A stretch of DNA of 64,000 nucleotides from Dendrophyllia cribrosa. Taxonomy: Eukaryota > Cnidaria > Anthozoa > Scleractinia > Dendrophylliidae. This document shows, one piece after another, positions 33,686 through 45,060 of the stretch. Under the pieces are notes generated by a model. That model saw only the letters and a list, made by a program, of their open reading frames with translations. It searched no databases and was not told where the DNA came from. The translations under genes and the position numbers were made by a program. Where the stretch lies: NCBI GenBank assembly GCA_024195265.1, contig JAJLRJ010000004.1, forward strand, positions 27,850,434 to 27,914,433. Reading direction: 5' to 3'. Numbering within the stretch: position 1 is the first letter of the stretch; each line of letters begins with the position of its first letter.

Positions 33686-35410
33686 ATATCCGAGAATGCA
33701 ATCCATATTTTCAAAGACATGTATATTGAACCACTAATTAAAATTTTATTTTATGAGCTAGCACTTGTTGAATTTACTGAAGTTACTTAGGTAAAACCCT
33801 ATGAATAATCCATATAGAGACCTGTTGAATTTACTGGTTACACAGCTAAAACCCTATATGGATAATACAATTGATTGTCAAGTAAACCAGCCAATGAAAT
33901 GTCGAGTTTTGGCCGCGAGTTGCCAACATCAAGCTCGATGTCATGTTAACGAAAACTCAATATGTTTTATGCATTAATTAATGTTTGCATTGTTCTGTTT
34001 TTAAAACTTTATACATGTCGAAAAAACATTGACGTGGAAAATATACCCTTCCAAAACGTTTGGCACGTGCAACCTTACCAGGTAAATGGAAACCCTAAGT
34101 TTACCATAGTGAAAGTGCTTGGTGTAACCACGGCTAATATCTGTCTAAAATCTGAATTTTGGTTCAGTTAACGCCTGCATGGGTCAAAAATCTAGCTACA
34201 AACATTACTGATTTTAACGCTGCCATTTCTTGCTTCACTATAAATAAACTTTAAAAACTCTTTTTTAATCCAAGATTGCGAAGCCTTGTACCATACGTAC
34301 ACACAGGTAATGTAGTGGAACCTGATTGAGGGCGTTATGTTTTTACAAATCTTTGTACTTAAGCCCGATTAGAAAGAAATTCTTCCTGAAGAGATAATGC
34401 ACAAATATAATTCTATTTCTCTATTATCTATTATTAATCTAATTATTCTGTTTCTCTATTATTCGTTTCCAATTTGTTTATGTTAACGTTTGTGAACATT
34501 AAGGTTAAACATGTTCTACTTGATCAAATCTCAAAACATGCCCACTTTGTTTTGAACACCGTGCAAAGCTTTACTAAGTTGAACTGTTCTTCAATGTATA
34601 CTCTACATATGGAGTACTTTACTTCAAAGACAATAACATTTACAAATTACCCCTGGAGTGACCTGGGCTACTTAATCCATTAATAAATACTTCAATGGAA
34701 AATGTTGCACTTTTTAAAACAAAGAAAACTATATTCCGACTATTACTGATTGGATTTAGTTACTTTGTGAAACCGCAAACAGCGAGTCCTGCAGGCTCAC
34801 ACGAGGTGGATATTGCTTGAGTGGCAATATTATTCCGCCATCATCACACAAGCACACACCTGAAAACACAGAAACAGGAAATATATTACACATTATACTA
34901 CTAATTATAACTTCAAAACTCTTATTTAAAAACTTCAGAAAATCTTCAATATTTTTTAATTTTTGTAAATTTCACCAATCCCATCTTTTTTTTCTCAAAC
35001 ACTTCCAAAAATCACCAAATAAAAAAATCACAAAACAACACATCATATCAAACTAACTGAGACATTTTTGGATTGTTTAAAACTAGAAGTTAGCGCAATT
35101 TCAGAAAACCGATCAAGATAGTGCAAACATGGCATTTAACCGTAATCCCTCCTTAAGATGAAAAATTGATATAAAATGAAACAAACCTGAGGAAAAAAGT
35201 AGATTCAATATTGGAGTCAAATATAATTAACAGAGGAACGTTTTTAGGGGACAGTTGGTCAAACCATGTTGTGTGCTTCTTGACTTTTATATTCAAAAGC
35301 GGAAAATAGAACGTTTATTTGACGACGAATAAAAATAAATAAATATAAATGTGAGCTGCGGTATCTCGGACACCTTAGAGTTTTTTTTAGGTTCACACCG
35401 CATTCATATT

Positions 35411-36435
35411 TTCTTTATGAATCAAAGGCTCCTAAGAGCCAGCCCGTGAATAAGAAATGCTAACGCGTAACGCAATATTGCGGTAAGCTTATGTTTTCAC
35501 ACTGACACGGTTCGATAATTTTTTAAAATTAAATGTAAGGATTTTTCACGAACGCAAAAAAACTACATCACTTTCATAATGTCCAGTCCGAAGAAGAAAC
35601 AAAAAAGGGAGAAAAAAATCAAAGGCTCCTAAGAGCCAACCGTGAATAAGAGATGCTAACGCGTAAGGCAATGTTGCGGTAAGCTTATGTTTTCACACTG
35701 ACACGGTTCGATAATTTTTTTAAATTAAATGTAAGGATTTTTCACGAACGCAAAAAAACTACATCACTTTCATATAAATGTCCAGTCCGAAGAAGAAACA
35801 AAAAAGAGAGAAAAAAATCAAAGGCTCCTAAGAGCCAACCCGTGAATAAGAAATGTTAACGCGAAAGGCAATATTGCGGTAATCTTATGTTTTCACACTG
35901 ACACGGTTCAATATCTTTTTTAAAATTTAACGTAAGGATTTTTGACAAACGCAAAAAGAAAAATACGGCACATTACTTTCATAATGTTCAGTCTGAAGAA
36001 GAAAGAAAAAAAAAGAAAAAAGAAAGACGGCAGAAGCGAGACTCGAACCTGTGAGCTTTCGACTAACACTCCACGGTTTACACCATTCGGCCACCACGAT
36101 CACTGGCTTGAAAATGGATAAATTTAATTACTTCAAGGTAGATACGCATCAAAACGCGTGTCTCGGTTGAAAAATCCTTTCAGATCGATTTTAATGTTGC
36201 ATTAAAAAATCCAACTGCGAACTATCTTTAAGCTTATTGTTGTTTATATTCGCTTACAACAAATTAGTTATCGTTATCGCTGGATTCACTTTGTTCTTGT
36301 TACGAAACGCATTCGTAACAAAGCATTACGTCACTAAGTTTACAGCTGATGGAAGGAGTAAGTGAGTGAGTGAATTCAGCCACCGTTGCCAATAACCCGT
36401 TCATAACGCATGCGCTTATTTACGGGTTAAAACGA
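35411..36435 (-). mobile_element. tRNA-like dispersed repeat, tail triplicated
   Basis: On the minus strand it reads CCTTCCATCAGCTGTAAAC, then a tRNA-like segment (36036-36110) with GTGGCCGAATGG and GGTTCGAGTCTCG. A T/C-rich run follows, then a ~200-bp tail unit starting near 36000 and repeated three times (boundaries near 35816, 35617, 35411), each ending at GGCTCTTAGGAGCCTTTGAT. It is inverted relative to 20150-20770. Confidence 0.75.
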
Positions 36436-37303
36436 TATAATTATTTCTTGGTGAATGAAAAAGAAACAGCAAACTAATGATGACTCCGTTGTTTTTTCCT
36501 AACTAAAGTTAATATCAAATAATCACGACGGCCGTTGTTCGTATTTTAGAAAAAGACAGAGCATTAGTTCGCGTCAAACAAAGTGTTTGTAATAATGAGG
36601 CGGCGGTATTGACGGGTCAGCGGTAAAACGAGTTTCCACGATCAGTAAACGAGAAAAGAAGAAGTTGAAAAAGTAAATTTCTGAGTTGTGTCAAAAGGGT
36701 CTAAGAGTACTACTATATAAAAAATAGGCTACCTTTGGGGAGCATGTATCTACTGCAGGCTTCTGAATTTTTGGCCCTACAGTTATTCAACCTTTCTTAT
36801 TCTGCAATTTTGGGGTCTACCCGGGTCTACCCCTTGTTTTTGTAAGTTGAAGTCGTTCAACACCGAAAGGGTCGCCAACTCTACTTGGCCAACTGGTGGG
36901 TAGCAAAGTATTCTTAAGATGCACAACCAACTTGTGAACACAGTGTCCTATTATCGCTCCTAGCTTCAGCAGGGAATTTTATTGATTTCGTGTGCGGCTG
37001 AGAGCGATGAGAGGTGGCTGGACTCACAAACTATTAACCAACTTAAAGAAAGTAAAACTCTATCTGCTTGCTGACCTTTTGTTTACTTTCTTGTCGTCCT
37101 GCTCTGCTCTTCAATCTCCACTGCATTGTTCATCCTAAAAAGACATCAAGCAGAAGTTTTGTTTTTGTTTCACCTGATTTACCTGAGTCTAGAAATACAG
37201 AGTTCCACAGAGACTGTGTGGGAGTAAGGCCTTTAACTAATAATAGAGATTCCAATATCGTTTTCGTATTTTGTTACCATAGGCTTATCTGTACGAGTTA
37301 TTT

Positions 37304-37309
37304 TTTATT
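37304..37309 (-). terminator. Candidate poly(A) signal, NACHT gene B
   Basis: Minus-strand AATAAA in the same context as the gene A candidate. It lies about 680 bp beyond the stop because a fold-back block has inserted between them. Confidence 0.3.
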
Positions 37310-37513
37310 TGAGAAGCTTCCCTGCTTGGCCTTAAACTTCCCCACCCCACCCCACTCAACAGAATCAGAGGTTCAGGCTTAAACGCAACCAATGACTCGC
37401 ATGCGCAGAGCACCTTGTTTTTCGATGATTGTTAACACAGAAATAAAAGTGATTCGTCAAGGGCGTGAAAAATTCATAAAAAGCCTTTACTTTGTCATTG
37501 CATTAAGTACTAA

Positions 37514-37825
37514 CACCTTTTATTACACTACTAAGTCAGTCAGAGGGCCAATAACTAAAATCAACCAATCAGAATGCTCCATTGCCGGTCCAATATTCTC
37601 TAAGTATTGGACCGAGCATTGTCCCGAATGATCCCGCGCGATCCTCCCGCCGGCAGGAGTCGTGTAATAAATCTCTTATTAACCAAGCTTGCTCGGGACC
37701 GTACTAGGAGAATATCGGCCCTCGGTCTTTTTTGTACGGACCTCGCTGCGCTCGATCCGTACTGTGAAGACCTCGGGCCGATATTCTCCCAGAACGGCCA
37801 TCACGCTTGGTAAATAAGATATATA
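37514..37825. mobile_element. Insertion with fold-back core
   Basis: It is absent from the paralogous site near 14150. The core 37674-37819 is a hairpin with arms TCTTATT(A/T)ACCAAGC and GAGAATATCGGCCC, and a central GGACCTCG. It shares this layout with 44911-45055. It sits between gene B and its candidate poly(A) signal. Confidence 0.8.
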
Positions 37826-37990
37826 TCTATGTGTTGGAAACACGATTTAGCACCAATCTTATTTCTTGTTCAACAATGTTCAGGCGATAAATACGTAAAG
37901 AAAATTAGACATTTAAAAAAAGTCTTCTGTTTACGAAAAGAAAGTTTTGCGAAACAGCAGCCACTGAAAATGGTGACATTTGCCAATAGC

Positions 37991-40900
37991 TCACCGTTTG
38001 ATCTTTCTGCTGTCTTTATCTCGAGGTAAACACACCTGAAGAACTTTAAAATTGGGTGTGGAATCCATTAGGCCAATGGCGAGTAGACGCTTACGAGGAC
38101 AGGCTACTAAACAGGTCACTCCACCTTCACTATCGATTACATTAAGTAGGTCACCAGACTTGACATTAAACAGTTGAGCAGAATGATCAGAATAACTAAC
38201 AACACATTCCTCGTCACTAACAAACGTACAACACCATGCATCTGCACTTTCAGCTGCATTTAATGTACGCAGTGTGTTTCCTGAAACTGCATCCAGGACA
38301 TAAGCGTCCATAATGCCCGTAATGACAAGGGACTGTTCCAAAGGAGAAAACATCGCATCTGCGGCACCCACACGTAGAAGCGAATCATTTTCCCAGAGTA
38401 CAGTTGTGTCATCCGACAACAGAATAGAAGAACGATCGACGGTTAAGAGCTGACATTTACTGTTGCATGTAATAATGCGTCCATGTAAAACGGGGATTGC
38501 TGACACGATTTCACCGCTGGTTGTATCCAGGACGTTGACATTTACTACTTGTACGCATGCCACTCGTTCTTCTGAGATGGGAATCATCTCAGTGATTTCC
38601 GGAAAGTCGGTCCACATTTGGACACACTCAGACAGGTCAAACTTCCACAACTCAAGAGTGCTCTTGCTTTCTGTAATTGAAATTAGGATACCTCTCCTTA
38701 CAGCACATATGACAGTTGAAATAAGAGAAGTTGTAGATTTGAGTTGTTTCTCTGCTATAAGCTCCCCACTTGACACGTTCCAAGCAGTAACTGATGCGCC
38801 ACTTGCAACATACACGGTCTGACCTTCTAAACTTAGTGCCATCTCCTTAACTATGCCTTGACTGCTGTTGGTTACTTCATTAGTATTCAACATTACAATT
38901 TCGCCGTGGTGGAAACGTAATAAACTTTGTTTATTGAGAACAAAAGAAAACGAAAGGATGTTACCTGGGGAAATGGGATCTCCTAATAGAAAACCACAAT
39001 CATTAAAACATTTAAATTCCTTGTGGTCATAAGACACTTCATCAGAAGAAACATCTAAAGAAAAGGTGTGGTGGTCCACCATGTTAACATCCAAACGAAA
39101 CAGACGGAATGAGAGGTCAGACTGATGAAAACAAAAAAGGCACCGATAATCAGGTGAAAATTTTAACATTCCACATACTTCTGGGGTAGCCGTTTCCGCT
39201 AGTGTTCTAAAACCATCCATCACATCAAGTAGACAAATGGAGCCATTAGAATGGGAAACAGCAAGGAGCCTTCCATCTCCAGACCATGCAAAAGTTAAAA
39301 CATCTTCATTTCTGGTGACCCGAGCAATCTCTGAGCCAGTTTCCAGACTCCACATGACAAGGCATTTTGCATTGTCAGGACAGTCAGTCAGTATCTTGGT
39401 TTTGTCTCCAGAAATTGAACAAACTGAGAACCTGCAGTTACTTTCGGGGAAAAGTGGTTTCAAGTCTCCGTCAATAGTGTAGACATGGCTAAGGATTCCT
39501 GGTAACACAACCTGTTCAGTAGGATGGAAGGCGACAGATCTGTAAAATGAGAACACAGATGAAAAAAGTAGCTCTCTACTGGGAAAAACGCCAAACAATA
39601 ATGCGTATTTCTTCGTTACTTTGACTGAATGTGTCCACACTAGCCTGCCAGTATGAAGTGACCACAGCTGAAGCATTCCGTCTGAACATTCACACACCAT
39701 GTAATCCAACTGCGGTGACACGTCCAAACAGAACACTTGAGATGAACATTTGAATTGCGCTACAATATCTCCATGCTGAGCCTCTTTGTGTACAAATTCC
39801 ATATATGGTATTTCGGGATACTTGTTCTGCAAAAGGTCTGATGCCTCAGCAGACAGCACTGTTCCTCCTTCGTTGAGCACGGCTTGCAAAACCATGTAAG
39901 GATTCTTTGTAAATCTGTGGAGGTACTTTCTTAACAGAAACAACAAGGTCTTGAGAATACTTTGGCTACTTTCAGATAACACTGTACAAATCCCCTGCTT
40001 TTGAAGCCAAACAAGATCTTCAGCCGCGGTCGTGCTGTTTACACAGGTCTTAGCATACACTATTTCTAAATCCATCACGTATGCCTTTGTCAGTTCCTCC
40101 AGCTTATGTGGCTCCCTCTTCAGGCCCGAGTGTAACATGTGACGAGCTCCATGAAACAGTGCATATTTCTCAGTGGCGCTAAATTGAACGTTATCCACAC
40201 CATTCCGTTTAAGATCGTGAAGTTCGTCAGTACAGAGATCTGAAAGTATGCGGTCTCCTTCGTTCTCGTCCATGCTAAATTCATGCTCTTCATAACACGA
40301 CGCGTCTGTCAACCAGTCTTTAACTGATTTGTGAATGACATGCAGACACCCATCACGGATTGGAAGGAGTGCGGACACACTGCCTAAAGCTTTCAGTACT
40401 TTACGCCTTGCAAGTGGTGAATTAGTACTAGGTACTAATACTTTAGAAACGAAACCAACTGGCAAGGGTTCCCTTGAAGCAGTAATGGCACATAGCAAAT
40501 TCAGGAACTCTTTTTGTTTGATGTCTAGTTCCTTCATAAGTTCCCTTTCTAGACGTTTGAAATAGGAATAGTAGACTGAAGAAATTTTAAGTGGCAAGCT
40601 GCCATCAAGATCCGCTTGGTTTAAAACTGATGGATTCTCATTAATGAACAAAATGAGAAAATGAGCATACAACATGAGTCCTTCAGATTTCAAAACGACT
40701 TTTTCTACCAGGGCCTCCACATTTTCTTGTCTGATTAAATGATGTTGCAGTTTCTTTTCGAAGAACGTTCTGACGTCTTCTAGATTCTTTTCATCATTAG
40801 ACTGCAATTCAAATGGCTTCAAGTGCGTTAATTTATCTGCAATGTTCGTCGCTGGACGCGTTGTGACAACAAAACGAACCCAAGTTGGAAGCATGCAAAA

Positions 40901-42367
40901 CTGGTTTGCAATCACGTCAAGCAGTTCATTTCTTCCTTGGTATTCACTTTCATCCAGGCCATCTATCACAACGAGCATGTTCCTCCCTGGATCACCTACA
41001 GCGCTTAGAGGTTCTTTGAATAGCAGTGCAAACAGTTCCTCCACATTCATGTTGTTGAGGTCTTCGCCCAGATTTCTTGAAAGCTGTTCCACAAGAGCTT
41101 GCTTGTACTCTGGTAAGGCATGGGACAAGTGACAAGCCAAGGACTGAAGCATCAACTGTGGTTTACGATAACGTACATTGTTATGCTGACAAAAGTGGCT
41201 TCCTGACAATCTGCCAGCCTCTTGCATTCTCTTGCAAATTACAGCAGCTATGACTGATTTTCCCATCCCTGCATTTCCACTGATCACCATTACACGGTTT
41301 TGAGAGCTTCTGTCATCCAGCCAGTTCTGAACTCTGTCAAAGACCCACTCACGAGTATCTGCTTGAAATCGTTCTACATGATACTCAATGTCTCCTCTGA
41401 ATTCTGACTTGGCAAGTTTGTGAAGGACTTCATCTGCCCTATCCTTGTTTTTTCTTTCTTTTAATGTATCGACTGCTTCTTTTATTTCTTGAAGACCTGC
41501 TGCAACTTCTTCCACTGTCTGTTCGGTTTTGGTCTGGGTCTGACGAATTTCTTCCATGGCCTGTTTGGTTTCAGTCTGGGTCTGACGAACTTCTTTCACT
41601 GCCTGATTGGTTTCAGTCTGAGTCTGACATACCTCTTCAACTGTTAACTGCATCTTGGTCTGGGTCTGATGCACTGTTTCCACTGCCTGTTTGATTTTGG
41701 TCTGGGTCTGACATACTTCTTCAACTGTTAACTGCGTTTTGGTCTGATATTGATGAATGTTCTTCAGCTGTGACTTGATATCCTCTTCACTGTCAGACCA
41801 CTCAAGTAACGCATCAAGGTAGTCTTGCTCTCCACCTTTCTCTGCCTTCAACCTATCTACTTCTGCCTGATCCAGGCCAAGACCCACAAGAACAGCACTA
41901 ATTTCCATCCACAGAGCAGAGAACGTTGGTGTATCAACACCAGTGGTTGTCACATGACCATACAACACATTGCGATAGAACTTAACACGGGCAAGGTTAG
42001 CCTCACGAGAGGTGTCACTTGGAGGTGGTTTAGTGTGCCACCCTGAAGGGGGAGGGGATAGTCCACAAATGTTGGTCAGAAGAAGGAATAGAAGAGTTAT
42101 GTCGAAGGTGTTGGAGTCTGGTACGGCTGCACCAGGTGGCGGGAACAGTTTGTCCCACTGATGACCATTTAGAATTCTTCGACGCAAGAGATTGCTTAGA
42201 ACAGAATAGTTGGCATTCAGATCAGCAGTCAAGTTTGCAGGAGGGTGATGACCATCGAAAACATCCCTCAAAACTCTTGTTCCACCATCGATGAGTAGCC
42301 TACTCAGCTTGGCTCCATTTGTCTTCTCTACAGAACTGGCCAGGGGTGATGGTGCTGCAGTCGCCAT
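37991..42367 (-). CDS. NLR/STAND-like protein HEPN-coil-NACHT-WD40, gene B
   Basis: An intact frame of 1458 residues from ATG at 42367, with the same putative acceptor just upstream as gene A. The order matches gene A: HEPN-like domain with FYRNVLYGH, six 14-residue coiled-coil repeats (~206-289), NACHT with GNAGMGKS and LVVIDGLDE, HKSVKDWLTD, then WD40-type repeats (DGMLQLWSLHTGRLVW, FAWSGDGRLLAVSHSNG). NACHT and its linker are almost identical to gene A. A 40-residue block in the HEPN-like domain and the WD40 half differ much more. It has lost short segments in the WD40 half. Both copies remain open with indels in multiples of three, which suggests selection on both. It is probably an intracellular sensor; partners and ligand are unknown. 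The stop again overlaps GTGAGC. Confidence 0.9.
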   Translation of the reverse strand: MATAAPSPLASSVEKTNGAKLSRLLIDGGTRVLRDVFDGHHPPANLTADLNANYSVLSNLLRRRILNGHQWDKLFPPPGAAVPDSNTFDITLLFLLLTNICGLSPPPSGWHTKPPPSDTSREANLARVKFYRNVLYGHVTTTGVDTPTFSALWMEISAVLVGLGLDQAEVDRLKAEKGGEQDYLDALLEWSDSEEDIKSQLKNIHQYQTKTQLTVEEVCQTQTKIKQAVETVHQTQTKMQLTVEEVCQTQTETNQAVKEVRQTQTETKQAMEEIRQTQTKTEQTVEEVAAGLQEIKEAVDTLKERKNKDRADEVLHKLAKSEFRGDIEYHVERFQADTREWVFDRVQNWLDDRSSQNRVMVISGNAGMGKSVIAAVICKRMQEAGRLSGSHFCQHNNVRYRKPQLMLQSLACHLSHALPEYKQALVEQLSRNLGEDLNNMNVEELFALLFKEPLSAVGDPGRNMLVVIDGLDESEYQGRNELLDVIANQFCMLPTWVRFVVTTRPATNIADKLTHLKPFELQSNDEKNLEDVRTFFEKKLQHHLIRQENVEALVEKVVLKSEGLMLYAHFLILFINENPSVLNQADLDGSLPLKISSVYYSYFKRLERELMKELDIKQKEFLNLLCAITASREPLPVGFVSKVLVPSTNSPLARRKVLKALGSVSALLPIRDGCLHVIHKSVKDWLTDASCYEEHEFSMDENEGDRILSDLCTDELHDLKRNGVDNVQFSATEKYALFHGARHMLHSGLKREPHKLEELTKAYVMDLEIVYAKTCVNSTTAAEDLVWLQKQGICTVLSESSQSILKTLLFLLRKYLHRFTKNPYMVLQAVLNEGGTVLSAEASDLLQNKYPEIPYMEFVHKEAQHGDIVAQFKCSSQVFCLDVSPQLDYMVCECSDGMLQLWSLHTGRLVWTHSVKVTKKYALLFGVFPSRELLFSSVFSFYRSVAFHPTEQVVLPGILSHVYTIDGDLKPLFPESNCRFSVCSISGDKTKILTDCPDNAKCLVMWSLETGSEIARVTRNEDVLTFAWSGDGRLLAVSHSNGSICLLDVMDGFRTLAETATPEVCGMLKFSPDYRCLFCFHQSDLSFRLFRLDVNMVDHHTFSLDVSSDEVSYDHKEFKCFNDCGFLLGDPISPGNILSFSFVLNKQSLLRFHHGEIVMLNTNEVTNSSQGIVKEMALSLEGQTVYVASGASVTAWNVSSGELIAEKQLKSTTSLISTVICAVRRGILISITESKSTLELWKFDLSECVQMWTDFPEITEMIPISEERVACVQVVNVNVLDTTSGEIVSAIPVLHGRIITCNSKCQLLTVDRSSILLSDDTTVLWENDSLLRVGAADAMFSPLEQSLVITGIMDAYVLDAVSGNTLRTLNAAESADAWCCTFVSDEECVVSYSDHSAQLFNVKSGDLLNVIDSEGGVTCLVACPRKRLLAIGLMDSTPNFKVLQVCLPRDKDSRKIKR
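41501..41752 (-). repeat. 42-bp coding minisatellite (coiled-coil stalk), gene B
   Basis: Six 14-residue units of the QTQTKTxxTVEEV type, against nine and a half in gene A. First and last units match those of gene A best, so internal units were gained or lost. Confidence 0.9.
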
Positions 42368-42962
42368 TGAATGGTCCACCAAATGTTCCTGCACAAGGAA
42401 TAAATATAATGTAATGCCATCATTGTAATGCAGAAAGACATCTGTTTTACAAACCATTTTACATGTTCGTCAAGTAATTCAATACAGAGATCATTCTAAT
42501 GACCAGGAAAGGTTGTCGTTTACTTACTGTTGAGTACAGTAGTCAACAAAAACCATCACATACTTATGGAGTTTGCACAGTTTTATAAATATCAATGCAT
42601 TTACGTCCAGTTAATGTACGTGACTTGTAATATAGTACATGAAGTTACTTTTGTGTTGAAAAGGACCAAACCTTAGACCAGGAAAGGTTAATTGCTGCTA
42701 ACAGGAGATGGTCACTTATGAGAGTACAGTTCTTAAGTTTCTGATCTTTTTCTTTAGTTTCATTATCAGTATTGACAAAACAAATACATGTAGCCATTGC
42801 CAAATAGCACAGGAAAATAAATTGGTGCAGTTCACAAATGGTTTTGGTATCACGTCTCATTGATTGACAAAGTAGCGCAAGATTTTTTAGTGTACAGTTA
42901 GCAAAGCAAAACCAAAGCAATCGTAAATTACTTATGATACTCAATGAAAAACCGCTCAACCA
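42368..42962. other. 5' flank of NACHT gene B, proximal
   Basis: Collinear with the gene A upstream sequence. It contains the putative splice acceptor TTCCTTGTGCAG and no supported gene. The minus-strand frame at 42645-42959 has a gene A counterpart (19094-19483), but it differs in length and start and has no domain, so it is not called. Confidence 0.5.
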
Positions 42963-42966
42963 TTAA

Positions 42967-43746
42967 GGTGATTCCTCAGAAATAAAAGTTGTCGAACGAT
43001 TCTTTTAAAATTTTCCCTGACAGCTCCCTACCATAAGTTGTTTCGAAAAATTAAATAATAAAGATAGGTCACCATGCTCGGTAAAGAGATATGATGGACC
43101 AATGTTGCCCCATTTATGCCTATAGCAATACCGATCACGCACGTCATTATTTGATCGGTTCATGTTTCTTTTCCCGATAACCCGTGAAACCAAAGTTTAC
43201 AATTCTTCAAAAAAACTTGATAGGTTAAAGTCTCCACCATATGGGAACACTTTGAAATAAAAGTTATAAAAAAGTCACACATCTTCAAATGACACGGACT
43301 CAAAACATTCCTCGCGTCCATGTTTTCAAGGTCATCAATTTGCTCCCACAAGTAAGTGATTTGAGAACGTTTTTAGCGATATCTTTTTTTCCTGTCGAGA
43401 AATTTTTTTTTAACTTTTTTAACTTAAAAAGCATTAATTTAACATCAAAATGATGCAATAAAAAATATAGGTCACCATGCTCGTTAGAGAGAAAAAGACA
43501 GTCGTATTTTCTAACGAGCTTGCAGGCCTTGCAGGCGCTTACACTGTCGTTTGATTTTCTTTTTCTCTCTAGATCTTCAAACAAAATTTCAGTTCTTTTT
43601 TTTACTGATGATTTTATGAAGCGCCCATTTTTATGCCTGGTGAGGTTTCCGGCCCAAAAAGCAGCCATGTTTTAATGCTGCCGATGTTGCGAATTACGTG
43701 TGTTATGCGCAGTACAGGATGCGCAGTGCAATACTGAGGAATCACC
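42967..43746. mobile_element. TTAA-flanked element, GGTGATTCCTCAG ends
   Basis: A 780-bp insertion between TTAA (42963-42966) and TTAA (43747-43750) with 13-bp terminal inverted repeats GGTGATTCCTCAG. The unoccupied site in copy A reads CCATTAAATGTAATC near 19485, proving insertion with TTAA duplication after the segmental duplication. Inside, TAGGTCACCATGCTCG occurs twice. Open frames inside carry no transposase motif. Confidence 0.93.
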
Positions 43747-43750
43747 TTAA

Positions 43751-44235
43751 ATGTAATCATTAACTTACCACTGATCCTCCTCTACAAAGTCATCATTTCA
43801 GTCCTTAACTTTGCTCTCTGATTGCACCTGCAAAGATTTAAAGAGTTGTGTAAACAAAAATCAATCTTTCAGTTGATCTCTTGGTTTAGAAAATAATATT
43901 TAAGATCCATTAACTATGATCTATTAAATTAAGATCTTTCAAATTACCACCAATCCTAGTCCACAAAGACAACAATACAATTTTCAGTCCTTAACAAGTA
44001 TCTCTTTCTGATTGCACATGCTAAAATTAAAGAATTGTGTAAATGAAGATCAATCTTTTAATCTATCTTTTGGTTTAGAAAATAATATTTACATGTGAAA
44101 GCCATCAACTGTGATCTAATATTACATGTAGATCTTTCAACTTACTGCTAATCCTACTCCACAAAGCCAACAATAAGTTTTTCAGTCCTTAACAAGTTTC
44201 CCTCTGATTGCAGTCTGCTAAAATCAAAGAATTTT
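43751..44235 (-). repeat. Exon-like tandem units upstream of gene B (three)
   Basis: Three ~180-200-bp units, each with minus-strand GGACTGAAA and a donor-like end near 43763, 43943 (GTAATTT) and 44144 (AGTAAGTT). Copy A has two. They are possible untranslated alternative first exons of the NACHT gene. Confidence 0.6.
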
Positions 44236-44724
44236 ATCAATTTTATTAGTATTAGTGTTTCCGCTGATATCCTGTCTTATTAGCGGCAGGTGACATGCTT
44301 GGGGGCAGTACAAATCCACCCAACATTACACTTGTACATGAAATCATGGACTTGATTCTCATCAGTTTAGCAGGTTGCCTGACTTATTGAAGAATTGATT
44401 TCAAGTCATAAATGTCAGAATCTGATGACTGAATGTACAATGTAGAACTTGAAATTAAATAGTTCCCCCCCCCACCCCTCCCTTACAACACCACCTGGTT
44501 ATAGGGCCATAGGTTTGGTAACAGAACATTGTACCAGTTATACCCCATCCTAATATCAAGCACACCACAACTCCTCAATGACACTAAATTGACAAGGTTA
44601 CCAAATTATTGAACCTTGAAGCTTCAATAAACCTCTTATGTTTAGTCCTAAGGGGGTGGGGGTGGTGTTGTGCACGGTAATTTAATTATTATTTGCCTGG
44701 TAATCAGGTTATTAAACAAGTTTA

Positions 44725-45060
44725 CCATATGACCCGTACGACCCTGCGAGCCTTTCCTTTGCAAAACCATTGATGAAAGTCCCGTATGAAGGCCGTACGC
44801 ATTTGCGCGAACCGGGCCGGAAAAAGTCGTACGGCCCTACTACAAAAGTGTACGGCCTCGCGCGTTAAGATTTCAAGTAATTTTGCCACCAAATTGGTCA
44901 TATAATAAAATACTTATTGACTAAGTTAGGTCGGGCCGGATGGGAAAATATTTGGCTCTCGGTCATGGCGCACGGACCTCGTTGTGCTCGGTCCGTACGC
45001 CATGACCTCGAGCCAAATATTTTCCCATCCGGCCCTCTCACTTAGTCAATAAGTACATAA
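44725..45060. mobile_element. GC-rich insert with fold-back
   Basis: It replaces the tRNA-like repeat found at this place in copy A. 44911-45055 is a hairpin with ~66-bp arms (TACTTATTGACTAAGT, GGGAAAATATTTGGCTC) and a central GGACCTCG/CGGTCC. The left part is rich in CGTACGGCC words. Confidence 0.8.

Noticed and set aside
36036..36110. Functional tRNA gene
   Set aside because: The A- and B-box-like parts are present, but anticodon and acceptor stems do not fold convincingly, and it is embedded in a dispersed repeat.
42985..43668. Minus-strand frames inside the TTAA element
   Set aside because: No transposase motif; repeated EHGDL reflects an internal direct repeat.
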